NCBI RefSeq assembly: GCF_000308755.1
Contig: NZ_BAGF01000059.1
Location: forward strand, 53,473 to 117,472
Length of the DNA: 64,000 nucleotides
Direction of reading: 5' to 3'
DNA from: Nocardia pneumoniae NBRC 100136
GTDB lineage: Bacteria; Actinomycetota; Actinomycetes; Mycobacteriales; Mycobacteriaceae
Positions within the stretch are counted from its first letter, which is position 1. Each line of letters begins with the position of its first letter. Positions 16,710 through 24,747 of the stretch are shown piece by piece. Below the pieces are notes generated by a model. It was given only the letters and a program-made list of their open reading frames with translations. It did no database searches and had not been told where the DNA came from. The translations under genes were made by a program, and so were the position numbers.

Positions 16710-17318
16710 GTGAACTCCGTTCAGCCAGTCTTGCTCACGCTCGCCGCCGAGGCCCAGGATCTGCTCTTCCGCGAGGCCCGCACGGCGAATACCTTCACCG
16801 ACGAGCCGGTCACCGACGAGCAGATCCGCGCGATCTACGAATTGGTGAAGTACGGGCCAACCTCGATGAACCAGCAGCCGCTGCGGATCGTGCTGGTGCG
16901 CAGCCAGGAGGCGCGGGACCGGCTGGTCACCCACATGATCGACAACAACAAGCCGAAGACGGCCGCCGCGCCGCTGTCGGCGATCCTCGCCGCTGACCTG
17001 AATTTCCACGACAACTTGCCCAAGGTGTTCCCACACGCGCCCGAGGCCAAGGACTACTTCGCCGATGCGGACTACCGGGCCGAGTCGGCGCGGTTCAATG
17101 CCCTGATCCAGATCGGCTACTTCATCCTGGGTATCCGCGCGGCGGGGCTGGCGGCGGGCCCGATGAACGGGTTCGACGGCGCGGGGCTGGACAAGGACTT
17201 CTTCCCCGAGGGCGACCACACCGGTCTCGTCGTAGTCAATATCGGCAAGCCGGGCCCGAACGCCTGGTTCCCGCGCTCGCCGCGATTGGACTACGACGAG
17301 GTGGTCAACACGATCTAG
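16710..17318 (+). CDS. Nitroreductase-family flavoprotein (RutE-like)
   Basis: The 202-residue FMN-dependent family member has FREARTANTFTDEPVTDEQI, the FMN-contacting YGPTSMNQQPLRIV, and a C-terminal AAGLAAGPMNGFDGAGLD, closely resembling the malonic-semialdehyde-reductase (RutE) subfamily. In a polyketide cluster it may reduce a quinone or an enone. The GTG start is 33 nt after the NTF2-fold gene with GAGGAG upstream, so the two are one operon. A strong hairpin follows the stop. Confidence 0.87.
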   Translation: MNSVQPVLLTLAAEAQDLLFREARTANTFTDEPVTDEQIRAIYELVKYGPTSMNQQPLRIVLVRSQEARDRLVTHMIDNNKPKTAAAPLSAILAADLNFHDNLPKVFPHAPEAKDYFADADYRAESARFNALIQIGYFILGIRAAGLAAGPMNGFDGAGLDKDFFPEGDHTGLVVVNIGKPGPNAWFPRSPRLDYDEVVNTI

Positions 17319-17338
17319 CCGGTCGGGGTCCGAGTCGT

Positions 17339-17369
17339 CGATGCCCGCGAGAACAACTCACGGGCATCG
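17339..17369 (+). terminator. Hairpin terminator after the nitroreductase gene
   Basis: CGATGCCCGcGAG and CTCaCGGGCATCG pair over 13 positions with one mismatch around an AACAA loop, 20 nt after the stop. No T-tract follows, as is usual in actinobacteria. It likely closes the polyketide region. Confidence 0.6.
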
Positions 17370-17402
17370 TCGCCCCCGCACCACCCGGCGAAACCGTCTG
17401 GT

Positions 17403-17810
17403 TCACACGCCGCTGAGTTGGGGCGTCGATTCGGTGAAGCGTGCGCGCCGAGCGCCGAGGGCCAGCAGCCCGACCGCGATCCAGGCGAGCACCCAGGGGG
17501 CTGGCTCGAGCATCACGGCGCCGACCACGGACCAGACGCCCAGCGTCCAGGCGATGAACGACGGCGGCACGATACCGCGGCGATCCAGCCACAGGACGAC
17601 CATGCCGAGCACGATCAGCGGCACGCCGAAACTGCCCGTGGTCAGCCAGAACGAACCCATGGCCGAACTCATCTCGGTGATCCCCTCCTCCGGTTGCCAC
17701 AGCTCGGCGCTGAACCACGAATCCCCGTGCTCCGACGCCGTCAAGACGTAACTGCCCAGCGTGTGCCCGAATCCGAGCAACACGAGAAGGCCACCTGCCC
17801 ACTTGATCAT
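17403..17810 (-). CDS. DUF6463-type membrane protein
   Basis: This roughly 135-residue protein has four predicted membrane segments: MIKWAGGLLVLLGFGHTLGS, FWLTTGSFGVPLIVLGMVVLW, FIAWTLGVWSVVGAVML and VLAWIAVGLLALG. It has the conserved WFSAELW segment of the DUF6463 family as I know it. GGTGG lies 7 nt before the ATG at 17810; an ATG at 17825 is the alternative. It is divergent from a TetR gene across an inverted repeat, a pairing common for this family, so the TetR protein probably represses it. Confidence 0.75.
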   Translation of the reverse strand: MIKWAGGLLVLLGFGHTLGSYVLTASEHGDSWFSAELWQPEEGITEMSSAMGSFWLTTGSFGVPLIVLGMVVLWLDRRGIVPPSFIAWTLGVWSVVGAVMLEPAPWVLAWIAVGLLALGARRARFTESTPQLSGV

Positions 17811-17829
17811 GTGCGATCCACCCATCCAT

Positions 17830-17865
17830 TACGGAACTATTAGTTTCGATACTGATGGTTCCGTA
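17830..17865. promoter_or_regulatory. TetR operator in the divergent promoter
   Basis: TACGGAAC (17830-17837) and GTTCCGTA (17858-17865) are perfect 8-bp inverted arms with a 20-bp spacer. A -10-like TATAGT (17864-17869) overlaps the right arm and lies 6 nt before the GTG of the TetR gene, which suggests a leaderless, autorepressed transcript. Confidence 0.6.
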
Positions 17866-17875
17866 TAGTAGGAGC

Positions 17876-18475
17876 GTGCCGAAACCGAAACAAGGCGTGG
17901 GCCGTCCCCGCAACAGTGAGGTGGATCTCGCCCTCGTCCGGGCCACCCGAGAGCTGCTGGCCGAGCGCGGCTACGCCGGACTCACCGTCGACGCGGTGGC
18001 GGCGCGGGCCGGTATCGGCAAGGCCGCGATCTACCGCCGGTACGCGACCAAGCAGGAAATGATCTTCTCCGTCGTGGTGCACGACATGCGGGAGCAACCG
18101 CCGCCCGACGCAGGCTCTCTGCGTGCCGATTTGGCCGCGGTGGCCCGCGTCATCGCCGCCCAACTCGGCCGCGCCCCGACCGATGTTCTCGCCGGTCTGC
18201 TCGCCGACATCTACGCCGACGACGCGCTGGCGACCCGCTTCGCCGAGACCTTCCTCGAACGCGAACGACTCGTCCTCACCGAGGTGCTCAACCGCGCGGT
18301 CACCCGCGGCGAACTGCCCAGCCTCCCCGACCCGACCACCGTCCAGGCACTCCTCCTCGGCCCGATCTTCGCCTGGCTCCTGATCCTGGACGGCGACCGC
18401 GACAAACTCCCCACCCTCACCCACTCCGTCGCCGAAGCCACCGCCAGCGCACTGCTGTCCGAGACCTCCGGCTAG
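17876..18475 (+). CDS. TetR-family transcriptional repressor
   Basis: This 199-residue regulator has an N-terminal TetR helix-turn-helix (VDAVAARAGIGKAAIYRRYATKQEMIF, about residues 38-64) and a C-terminal ligand domain of the TetR_C_16/AcrR type. I place the start at the GTG at 17876 because a -10 sits 6 nt ahead, typical of leaderless mRNA. An ATG at 17855 would lie within the operator. The divergent DUF6463 gene is the likely target. Confidence 0.88.
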   Translation: MPKPKQGVGRPRNSEVDLALVRATRELLAERGYAGLTVDAVAARAGIGKAAIYRRYATKQEMIFSVVVHDMREQPPPDAGSLRADLAAVARVIAAQLGRAPTDVLAGLLADIYADDALATRFAETFLERERLVLTEVLNRAVTRGELPSLPDPTTVQALLLGPIFAWLLILDGDRDKLPTLTHSVAEATASALLSETSG

Positions 18476-18593
18476 CTCGACAGGAGCCAGTACACCACCG
18501 ACGAGGACTGTCTCGACTGCCCATGCGCATGGCACGGTTGGGCGGTGGGGCTTCTGCCATTGCCATGGGCGCGGCCGCTCGGTTCTGGCCGGT

Positions 18594-19394
18594 TCAGCGA
18601 TGGGCGGGCTGGAAGATGTCGGACAGTGGAGTGCTGGAGGTTGGGGCGGCGCCTTCTTCGGCGAACCATTCCCAGTGGATGATACGAGCGAGGAGTGGGG
18701 TGGGCGTGTGGAGTAGCGCGCGTGCGATGGTGGCGAAGCGGCTGGAGCCCTCGATGATCGAGCGGTGGGCGGACAGTGCGGTTTTGCGTTGGGCCGCAAA
18801 GCGACTCACGTCGATGCGGTGGGTGATTTCCGAGCGCGGGCTGTACAAGGTGGTGAGGGCGGCCGGGTCGTAGCGCAGCGGAATACGGAATCGTTCGAGT
18901 AAACGCGCTGGGCGCGTGAAGTTTTCGCGCGGCAACGTGGCGTCGAGGACGCGCGACACCCCGGCCAGTTGGGCCGCGCGTTTGCCGACCTCGTGTACGC
19001 GCACGTGATCGCGGTGTCCGTAGCCGCCGTTGCGGTCGTAGCTGAGTAGGACGTCGGGATTCTCCTCGTGCAGGATCGCGGCCAACCGCTGGGCCGCCTC
19101 CTCGGGATCCGCGCGCACGAAGCGCACCCGATCCGGCGGGTCCGCGTACAGCACAGCGCCGTGACCGCTGTCGGCATAACCCAGGTGCACCACCCTGGCC
19201 GCGCCCAATGCCGCGGCGCTGTCCTCCAATTCGCCGAGCCGCACGGCTTTCCGGCCATCCAGATCGCCCATGTGACCGTCGGTCGCCACCACGATCACCG
19301 TCCGGTGCCCGGCGGCGGCCAGTTCCGCCAGTGTTCCTCCGGTCAGCAGCGTCTCGTCGTCCGGATGCGCGTGGAATGCCACAACGGTCGCCAT
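18594..19394 (-). CDS. PIG-L family N-acetylglucosaminyl deacetylase-like enzyme
   Basis: This 266-residue LmbE-type deacetylase has the zinc motif AHPDDE (residues 9-14), TDGHMGDLDGRKAVRLGE, and the second metal ligand in SYDRNGGYGHRDHVRVHEVG. The family includes MshB and Mca of mycothiol metabolism, which have the same zinc motifs. The sequence looks more like a general PIG-L protein than MshB, and the substrate is open. An upstream in-frame ATG at 19451 is possible, but the conserved domain begins at 19394. No obvious operon partner is present. Confidence 0.88.
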   Translation of the reverse strand: MATVVAFHAHPDDETLLTGGTLAELAAAGHRTVIVVATDGHMGDLDGRKAVRLGELEDSAAALGAARVVHLGYADSGHGAVLYADPPDRVRFVRADPEEAAQRLAAILHEENPDVLLSYDRNGGYGHRDHVRVHEVGKRAAQLAGVSRVLDATLPRENFTRPARLLERFRIPLRYDPAALTTLYSPRSEITHRIDVSRFAAQRKTALSAHRSIIEGSSRFATIARALLHTPTPLLARIIHWEWFAEEGAAPTSSTPLSDIFQPAHR

Positions 19395-19469
19395 CGCCCC
19401 AGTGTGCCAGCGACGCCCACGACTCCGCCTCGCTGGCGCTCGCGAGTGCACGCTGCGCTTCCAGCTCGC

Positions 19470-19865
19470 TTACAACAGGTCCCTGGCCAGCTTGGTGGCG
19501 CCGACGAGCATGTAGCCGCCGGTCAACGCGACCATCGCGATAGCGGCCGGGCGGGGGACGTCACCGCGTGCCACGCGCACACCCCCATGGGTGGTGTCCA
19601 GAATGTCCACCATCAGGGCGAGGCGCTGCCAGCGTGGCAATTCCTCTTGCGGCGCGGTCAGGTAGCCGAGGCCGAGCGCGACCGCTCTGGCACCGAATAT
19701 CCGCGTCATGTAGTCGAGTTCGGGTGTGGGAAGCACGCCCAGCGCCCTGGTCAGTGCGCGCGGCGCCACGAGAGCGGCCGTGCCGAGTGCGACGCGACCG
19801 ACCGCGAGGCCGCGCAGCGCGCCGGCCAGCGGGGAGCGGGACTGCCGGATGATGTTCGTCGCCAT
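19470..19865 (-). CDS. Small membrane protein (DUF4267-like)
   Basis: The 131-residue product has hydrophobic stretches around residues 18-35, 55-75 and 105-125. The conserved-looking segment LDYMTRIFGARAVALGLGYL resembles DUF4267-type proteins, and the match is my impression only. No enzymatic motif is visible. It lies 75 nt from the PIG-L start, on the same strand and upstream of it, so the two may be cotranscribed. Confidence 0.6.
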   Translation of the reverse strand: MATNIIRQSRSPLAGALRGLAVGRVALGTAALVAPRALTRALGVLPTPELDYMTRIFGARAVALGLGYLTAPQEELPRWQRLALMVDILDTTHGGVRVARGDVPRPAAIAMVALTGGYMLVGATKLARDLL

Positions 19866-19968
19866 GTCCCGAGCCTGGCCGAAAACACCGATCGGGTCGA
19901 TTACCCGCGAGGTAATCGACCCGGAACTCGGGCAACCCTCGTCCACTCGCCCGAGCGCCGCGGTGCGA

Positions 19969-20049
19969 TCACCAGAGGAGCAGAATGAGTGCCTTCTGCA
20001 GGGTGTCCAGAATGCGGCCGATGGTGATCGCTATTTCGACGGTGCCCAT
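19969..20049 (-). CDS. Candidate 26-residue hydrophobic peptide
   Basis: An ATG at 20049 has AAGGGG 7 nt upstream and opens 26 codons: an N-terminal MGTVEIAITIG, then IGRILDTLQKALILLLW, which plots as one amphipathic-to-hydrophobic helix, then TGA. It is too short for ordinary gene callers. It could be a small membrane peptide. No homologue is known to me. Confidence 0.35.
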   Translation of the reverse strand: MGTVEIAITIGRILDTLQKALILLLW

Positions 20050-20233
20050 AACGAGCCCCTTTCCTCGGGGTGGCAAATCCTCGACTCATCAATTCAAGCT
20101 CGGCCGAACGAGATTCGGAAGCTCCCGCGGTGTCCCAGTTCGATACGCGGTTCCAGGCAGGTGGTGCGCAGGTGAGACGGCGGTTGCCCAGACCTCCGAG
20201 CACGCCGAGTCGGTCCGATCAAGCACGCCCACA

Positions 20234-21562
20234 TCACATTCCGGCGACATCGATGATCGGTGCCGGATAGTCCGCCGGATCGACCTGTTCGCGCCACGGC
20301 CGGTGCACGCGAGCGCCGGGCAGATGAGCCAGCTCGGGAATCCAGCGGCGCACGTACGCGCCGTCCGCGTCGTAGCGCGCGGCCTGGCGTAGCGGGTTGA
20401 GCACTCGATTCGGCCTGGTGTCCGTGCCGGTGCCCGCGATCCACTGCCAGTTGAGCTGGTTGTTCGCCAGGTCGCCGTCGACCAGCCAGCGCAGGAAGTG
20501 CTCCGCGCCGACGCGCCAGTCCACATACAGCGACTTGGTCAGGAAGCTGGCGGCGATCAGCCTGGCCCGGCCCGGCATCCAGCCCTCCGCACGCAGCTGC
20601 CGCATCCCGGCGTCCACGATCGGATACCCGGTGCGCCCGTCCCGCCACGCCTCCACGGCCCGCGGATCGTCGCACCAGCGGATCGAGCGGTCGCGGTAGT
20701 CCGACCACGCCGCGGCCGGGCGGGCGGCCAGCAACTGGTGGTGGAAGTCGCGCCAGGCCAGCTGCCGGGCGAACGCGAGCCCGCCTTCGGTGGACATATC
20801 CACCCGGTGGACGAGTTCCACCGGGGACACGCAGCCGAAGTGCAGATACGGCGACAGCCGCGAGGTGGCGTCGGCGCCGAGGTCGTCGCTCAGACCCGCG
20901 TAGTCCTCGATCGGTCCCGACAACCAGTCCCGCATGATTTTTCGTCCCGTCGGTTCCCCGCCGACGGCCAGCCGCGGCGAGACCGGTCCCGGGCACAGTT
21001 CACCCGCGTCCGGCAACGGGACGCTTTCCACCCATGGCAGCCTGAGCTCGCGTGGTTTGCCGAGTGGTGTGCGCCGGTGCGCCATGGACCAGCGCCGGAA
21101 GTACGGGGTGAAGACGGCGAAATGGTCGCGTCCGGTGGCGGGCACGAGCGCCTCCGGATCGGTGCTGGTGATACTCGCGGTGTGGGTGCGCAGCAGACAA
21201 TTCCGTCGTGCCAGGCGCTCGCGCAGCGCGCGTTCCCTACGTTGGCTGTAACCGCTGACATCCGCGGCGATGTGCACACTGTGCGCGTGCACCTGCGCGG
21301 CCATCCGGTCCACCTCCGCGATCACCTCGCCACGGCGCAACACCAGCCTGCCGCCGATTGCCCGCAGTCCCGCATCCAGCTCGGCGAGTGCGGCGGTCAG
21401 GAATCCAGCCCGGTTCGGCGCGGCGAAGCGGCCGGAGATGATGGCATCGTCGAGCACGAACAGCGGCACCACCGCAGCGGCGCCCTCCCGGTGCGCGGCC
21501 GTCAGCACGGGGTTGTCACGGACCCGCAGGTCGCGGGTGAACAGCGCGATCGTGACGGTCAT
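20234..21562 (-). CDS. phr: Deoxyribodipyrimidine photolyase (class I CPD type)
   Basis: This 442-residue cryptochrome/photolyase-family enzyme repairs UV pyrimidine dimers with blue light. The N-terminal DNA_photolyase domain begins TIALFTRDLRVRDNPVL. The FAD domain contains TSRLSPYLHFGCVSPVELVHRV, WRDFHHQLL, GYPIVDAGMRQLRAEGWM and WQWIAGTGTDTRPNRVLNP, all intact. The ATG at 21562 starts the conserved domain; the frame upstream to 21646 is unsupported. It lies 46 nt downstream of the lipocalin gene and next to a LitR-type photoreceptor gene, so light-induced co-expression is likely. Confidence 0.95.
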   Translation of the reverse strand: MTVTIALFTRDLRVRDNPVLTAAHREGAAAVVPLFVLDDAIISGRFAAPNRAGFLTAALAELDAGLRAIGGRLVLRRGEVIAEVDRMAAQVHAHSVHIAADVSGYSQRRERALRERLARRNCLLRTHTASITSTDPEALVPATGRDHFAVFTPYFRRWSMAHRRTPLGKPRELRLPWVESVPLPDAGELCPGPVSPRLAVGGEPTGRKIMRDWLSGPIEDYAGLSDDLGADATSRLSPYLHFGCVSPVELVHRVDMSTEGGLAFARQLAWRDFHHQLLAARPAAAWSDYRDRSIRWCDDPRAVEAWRDGRTGYPIVDAGMRQLRAEGWMPGRARLIAASFLTKSLYVDWRVGAEHFLRWLVDGDLANNQLNWQWIAGTGTDTRPNRVLNPLRQAARYDADGAYVRRWIPELAHLPGARVHRPWREQVDPADYPAPIIDVAGM

Positions 21563-21608
21563 TGGAGGCAATTCTCCGAGCGGCTCTCGCGAGCGCCGAG
21601 CAATCGGA

Positions 21609-22238
21609 TCACCGCACACACAGCGGGACGATGCGCAAGTCGCCACCCGTCGTCGGTGAGGTCAGGTACAGGCACGGATTCTGGCCCGCCGCCGTGATAG
21701 CCGCGAGCACCTCCCGCCACGCTCCCTCCTCCAGTGCGGCCGAGCGGGCCAGTACGAACCCGGACACCCGGCTCGGATCGGTGACCACCGCCCACGAATA
21801 ATCCGGGCCGAGCGCGGTGACGATGTAGTTGGTCGGCCCTTCCAAGCGGTCCTGGGTCGGCACACCGGGGAAGCTGACGTGCAGCTGGGCCCCGGTCTCC
21901 CGATCGTTCACCACAGCCGTGCCGTTGATCTCATTGAGCGTGTTCGTCCAGGTGACGCAGGAGTTGCGCACGGCGATATTGCCCTGTGGGTCGAGCGAGT
22001 AGTTCGCTTGCGTGTCCCGCGCGCAGACCAGGTTGAAGTACTGCGGGACGGCAGCGAGTTGACGCCACGTACCCGAGTACCGCTCCACATCCAGCCGCGG
22101 CACCGGCGCGGGCCCGGTGACCTGGGCGGGCATCGGCGCCGCGGCAACCCCGCCAGCTGCCATAGTCACTGTGGCCGCCGCCGCGGCTATTCCCACCCAC
22201 AGGCGGGTGGGCGAGCTCAGCATCCAACTGTGGGTCAT
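21609..22238 (-). CDS. Secreted Blc-like lipocalin
   Basis: This 209-residue protein has an N-terminal signal peptide (RLWVGIAAAAATVTMAAGG, cleavage near APA/AAP around residue 35), then a lipocalin fold with the GTWRQLAAVPQYF signature, central ALGPDYSWAVVTDPS and a C-terminal Cys pair likely to form a disulfide. It is likely exported and binds a hydrophobic ligand or a membrane lipid. The ATG at 22238 has GAGGAG at 5-6 nt. Lipocalins of this kind occur beside LitR-type regulators in Streptomyces. It is divergent from that regulator here and probably heads the lipocalin-photolyase operon. Confidence 0.88.
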   Translation of the reverse strand: MTHSWMLSSPTRLWVGIAAAAATVTMAAGGVAAAPMPAQVTGPAPVPRLDVERYSGTWRQLAAVPQYFNLVCARDTQANYSLDPQGNIAVRNSCVTWTNTLNEINGTAVVNDRETGAQLHVSFPGVPTQDRLEGPTNYIVTALGPDYSWAVVTDPSRVSGFVLARSAALEEGAWREVLAAITAAGQNPCLYLTSPTTGGDLRIVPLCVR

Positions 22239-22278
22239 GCCAACTCCTCGTAATCGGCGACTCTCTTCAGGATATAAC

Positions 22279-22296
22279 GATGCATAATTGATGCAA
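22279..22296. promoter_or_regulatory. 11-bp direct repeats before the lipocalin-photolyase operon
   Basis: GATGCAT (22279) and GATGCAA (22290) repeat at exactly 11 bp in an AT-rich island, 41-58 bp upstream of the lipocalin start and 53 bp from the regulator start. CarH-type B12 repressors are known to bind 11-bp direct repeats over promoters. On the lipocalin strand the site reads TTGCATC-AATT-ATGCATC. Confidence 0.45.
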
Positions 22297-22348
22297 GCTG
22301 TTTCGAGCACCCAGAGGTCATCGCGGTCACGATCGGCTGGGACCTGGC

Positions 22349-23329
22349 GTGGCCCCGATCTCACCGCGCCCCGACGAAAGTGATGCCGTGCCCAAGCCAA
22401 CCCCCGAGCGCCATCCGGATGAGGCGGATCCCGCCGACGACCGCAACGATGGGGCGACACCCGCAGGTTCCGCTCCACTGTCCGATGCGGTCGGATACAC
22501 GGTGCGCGCGGTCGCCGAACGCCTCGGCATCCCGACCGCGACGCTGCGCAGCTGGAACCGTCGCTACGACATCGGGCCGCCGCAAGACCGTCCGGGCCGG
22601 CACCGCCTGTACACCGAAGCCGATATCGCCATGCTCGAGCGGATGCTCGCCCTGATCCGCGCGGGCGTGAGCCCGGCGGGAGCGGCGGCGACGGTGCGCG
22701 GGCCCGCGCCTGAGCTCGGCCAGCCCGCGCCGCTGCTGGCCGCGGCGTTCGCGCTGGACGTCAGATCGGTGTCCGATCAGCTCGAGGCGCATGTGCGCGC
22801 TTTCGGCGTGGTGGACACCTGGGATCTGCTGTGCCGTCCCGCGTTCGCCGACATCGTCGAGCGCCAGCTCGGCGGCGAGCGATGCATCGATGTCGAGCAT
22901 CTGCTGTCCTGGTGCGTCATCTTGGTGCTGCACCGCACAAATCCACCACCGGCGCCGGCCGGACCGGCGCCGGTGGTGCTGGCCTGCACCAGCGGCGAGA
23001 CACATTCCCTTCCGCTGGAGGTGCTGCGCGCGACCCTCGCCGAACGGGGCAGCGCGGCGCACATGCTGGGCGCCGACGTGCCCACCGCCGCGCTCTGCGA
23101 CACCCTGGCCCGGATCGACCGGCCCGCCGCCGTGCTGCTGTGGTCGCAGCAGGAGTCGACCGCGTTGACCTCCGCGGTGCGCGCCTGCCTGGACGCGGGC
23201 GCCCGGGTCATGGTCGGCGGACCCGGGTGGGAGACGGCATTCCTGCCGGAGAGCGTGGAGCGGGTGGGCAACCTGCGAGACGCCGCCGATCGACTCGCCG
23301 CACCGCCTTATTCCTCAGCCAAGAATTGA
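22349..23329 (+). CDS. litR: LitR/CarH-type MerR regulator with B12-binding domain
   Basis: This 326-residue protein has a MerR winged helix at about residues 48-115 (YTVRAVAERLGIPTATLRSWNRRYDIGPPQ, GRHRLYTEADI), a helical cobalamin-lid domain with DVEHLLS, and a Rossmann B12-binding domain from about residue 205. That domain carries ExH in TSGETHSLPLEVL, matching the light-sensing adenosylcobalamin repressors. In CarH, B12 holds the dark tetramer on DNA and light breaks it. GTG at 22349 is chosen; another GTG at 22388 is possible. The neighbouring photolyase and lipocalin genes are the likely regulon. Confidence 0.85.
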   Translation: MAPISPRPDESDAVPKPTPERHPDEADPADDRNDGATPAGSAPLSDAVGYTVRAVAERLGIPTATLRSWNRRYDIGPPQDRPGRHRLYTEADIAMLERMLALIRAGVSPAGAAATVRGPAPELGQPAPLLAAAFALDVRSVSDQLEAHVRAFGVVDTWDLLCRPAFADIVERQLGGERCIDVEHLLSWCVILVLHRTNPPPAPAGPAPVVLACTSGETHSLPLEVLRATLAERGSAAHMLGADVPTAALCDTLARIDRPAAVLLWSQQESTALTSAVRACLDAGARVMVGGPGWETAFLPESVERVGNLRDAADRLAAPPYSSAKN

Positions 23330-23345
23330 TTCATATTCGATGCAT
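23328..23345. promoter_or_regulatory. Second 11-bp-spaced repeat after the MerR gene
   Basis: GATTCAT (23328) and GATGCAT (23339) repeat at 11 bp, closely matching the site at 22279. It overlaps the regulator stop codon and lies between two convergent genes, so it is not an ordinary promoter site. It could be an auxiliary operator for looping, or chance. Confidence 0.3.
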
Positions 23346-23362
23346 GGACGCGCCAGCTGGAG

Positions 23363-24712
23363 TCAGCCTGCACACCTGCCCAGCAAATGACGCAAGGCCG
23401 ATTCCAGGGCAGGCGCGCGAAATCGGTGGCCGACCTCCACCAAGCGGGTCGGCGCGACACGTTGGCTCGCGGACGCCAGCTCCCGGTTGCCTTCGCGGCC
23501 GAGCAGCAGTGCGGGTCCGAAGCGGGGTACCGGGAGCAGCGCGGGACGGTGCAACACCCCGGCCAGCACTGTGGTGTATTCGGCGTTGCGAACCGGTTGC
23601 GGCGCAACGGCGTTGACCGCCCCGGTCAGCGTGGTATCCCATAACGCGCGGTAATAGATGTCGATCAGGTCGTCGATCCCGATCCACGACAGCCACTGTC
23701 GGCCGTCGCCGATGGGCCCGCCGAGGCCCGCCGTGAACAGCGGCCGCAGTAACCGCAGCGTGCCGCCGCGCGGGGACTGCACGATCCCGGTGCGCACGCG
23801 CACTACGCGGACACCCGATTCGGTGGCGGGAGCCGATGCGGCTTCCCACTTCTCCACCAGGTCGGCGAGGAAGCCGTCACCGCGGATCGCGCGCTCGGTC
23901 AGCGTTTCGTCGCCCCGATCGCAGCCGTAGTAGCCGATCGCGGAGGCGCTGACGAAGACCGGCACCCGTGCCCGCGCCGCGACCTCGGATAGTTTGCGGG
24001 TCGGCTCGATCCGGCTGTCGGCTACGGCCCGTTTGTGCCGCTCGGTGAACCGTCCGGCGATCGACGCTCCAGCCAGGTGCACCACCGCGTCCACGTCGTC
24101 GAGCAGATCCGGCGCAGGATCGGGGGGATCCCAGTGTCTTTCGTCCGCGGCCCGGGCCGGGTGACGGACCAACCGCACGACGCGGTGCCCTCCGGTGGTC
24201 AGGAAGGCGGTCAGCGCCGAACCGACCAGGCCGGACGACCCGGTCACCGCGATGGTCTTGGACACGAAACCCGCCCGCGCCGCCCACGCGTGTGCGGCCA
24301 GATCGTCGGCGAGCTGACGATGCCGATAGGCGAACATGGGGCGCAGCACCGTGGCGGGCACCGGCGCGTCCACCTGATCCACCACGCGGGTGTGCCGCTC
24401 GTCCACGACCTCGAAGTCGTGGGTGTGCCGCCAGGGCAGCAGCCCCGCTGGCAGCGAGCCGATTCCGTCGACGGTGACCTCGTCGACGAACCGGTGCGGC
24501 GGGTCGTACTCCCTGGGATCGTGCCGAGCTACCCAGCGCAGCCCACCGGGCAGGCCGAGCACCGCCTGTCCGTCGGAGAGCGAATCGGATTCGGCGCGCG
24601 GCGACACCGGCTGCCAGGGCGGGGCCAGCCGGGTGAGCGCGCCGGGGCGGGCGTGCCAGGCGAACACCTCGGACCGAGGGAGATCGATGACGCTCGCATA
24701 CTCGATGCCCAT
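23363..24712 (-). CDS. SRPBCC-SDR fusion, TIGR01777-type epimerase family
   Basis: This 449-residue two-domain protein has an N-terminal SRPBCC/polyketide-cyclase-like domain (about residues 1-150, IEYASVIDLPRSEVFAWHARPGALTRLAPPW). A TIGR01777 atypical SDR follows, with nucleotide motif VTGSSGLVGSAL, SASAIGYYGCD and the C-terminal DUF1731-like region. The reaction is unknown for the family. It is convergent with the LitR-type regulator, and its upstream region holds an 11-bp direct repeat of its own, so it may belong to the same light-response group. An ATG at 24736 is an alternative start. Confidence 0.85.
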   Translation of the reverse strand: MGIEYASVIDLPRSEVFAWHARPGALTRLAPPWQPVSPRAESDSLSDGQAVLGLPGGLRWVARHDPREYDPPHRFVDEVTVDGIGSLPAGLLPWRHTHDFEVVDERHTRVVDQVDAPVPATVLRPMFAYRHRQLADDLAAHAWAARAGFVSKTIAVTGSSGLVGSALTAFLTTGGHRVVRLVRHPARAADERHWDPPDPAPDLLDDVDAVVHLAGASIAGRFTERHKRAVADSRIEPTRKLSEVAARARVPVFVSASAIGYYGCDRGDETLTERAIRGDGFLADLVEKWEAASAPATESGVRVVRVRTGIVQSPRGGTLRLLRPLFTAGLGGPIGDGRQWLSWIGIDDLIDIYYRALWDTTLTGAVNAVAPQPVRNAEYTTVLAGVLHRPALLPVPRFGPALLLGREGNRELASASQRVAPTRLVEVGHRFRAPALESALRHLLGRCAG

Positions 24713-24747
24713 ATCGCGACTGTAGTGCGAAACCAACCGAACGCAGC

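Noticed and set aside
1..17400. Mobile or recently acquired island carrying the polyketide cluster
   Set aside because: No integrase, transposase, flanking direct repeat or tRNA junction is visible, and the base composition is like the rest of the window.
22271..22300. Classical sigma-70 promoter with TTGCAT and TATATC on the minus strand
   Set aside because: The spacing is about 14 bp, too short. The site is better described by its 11-bp repeats, and the promoter class is uncertain.
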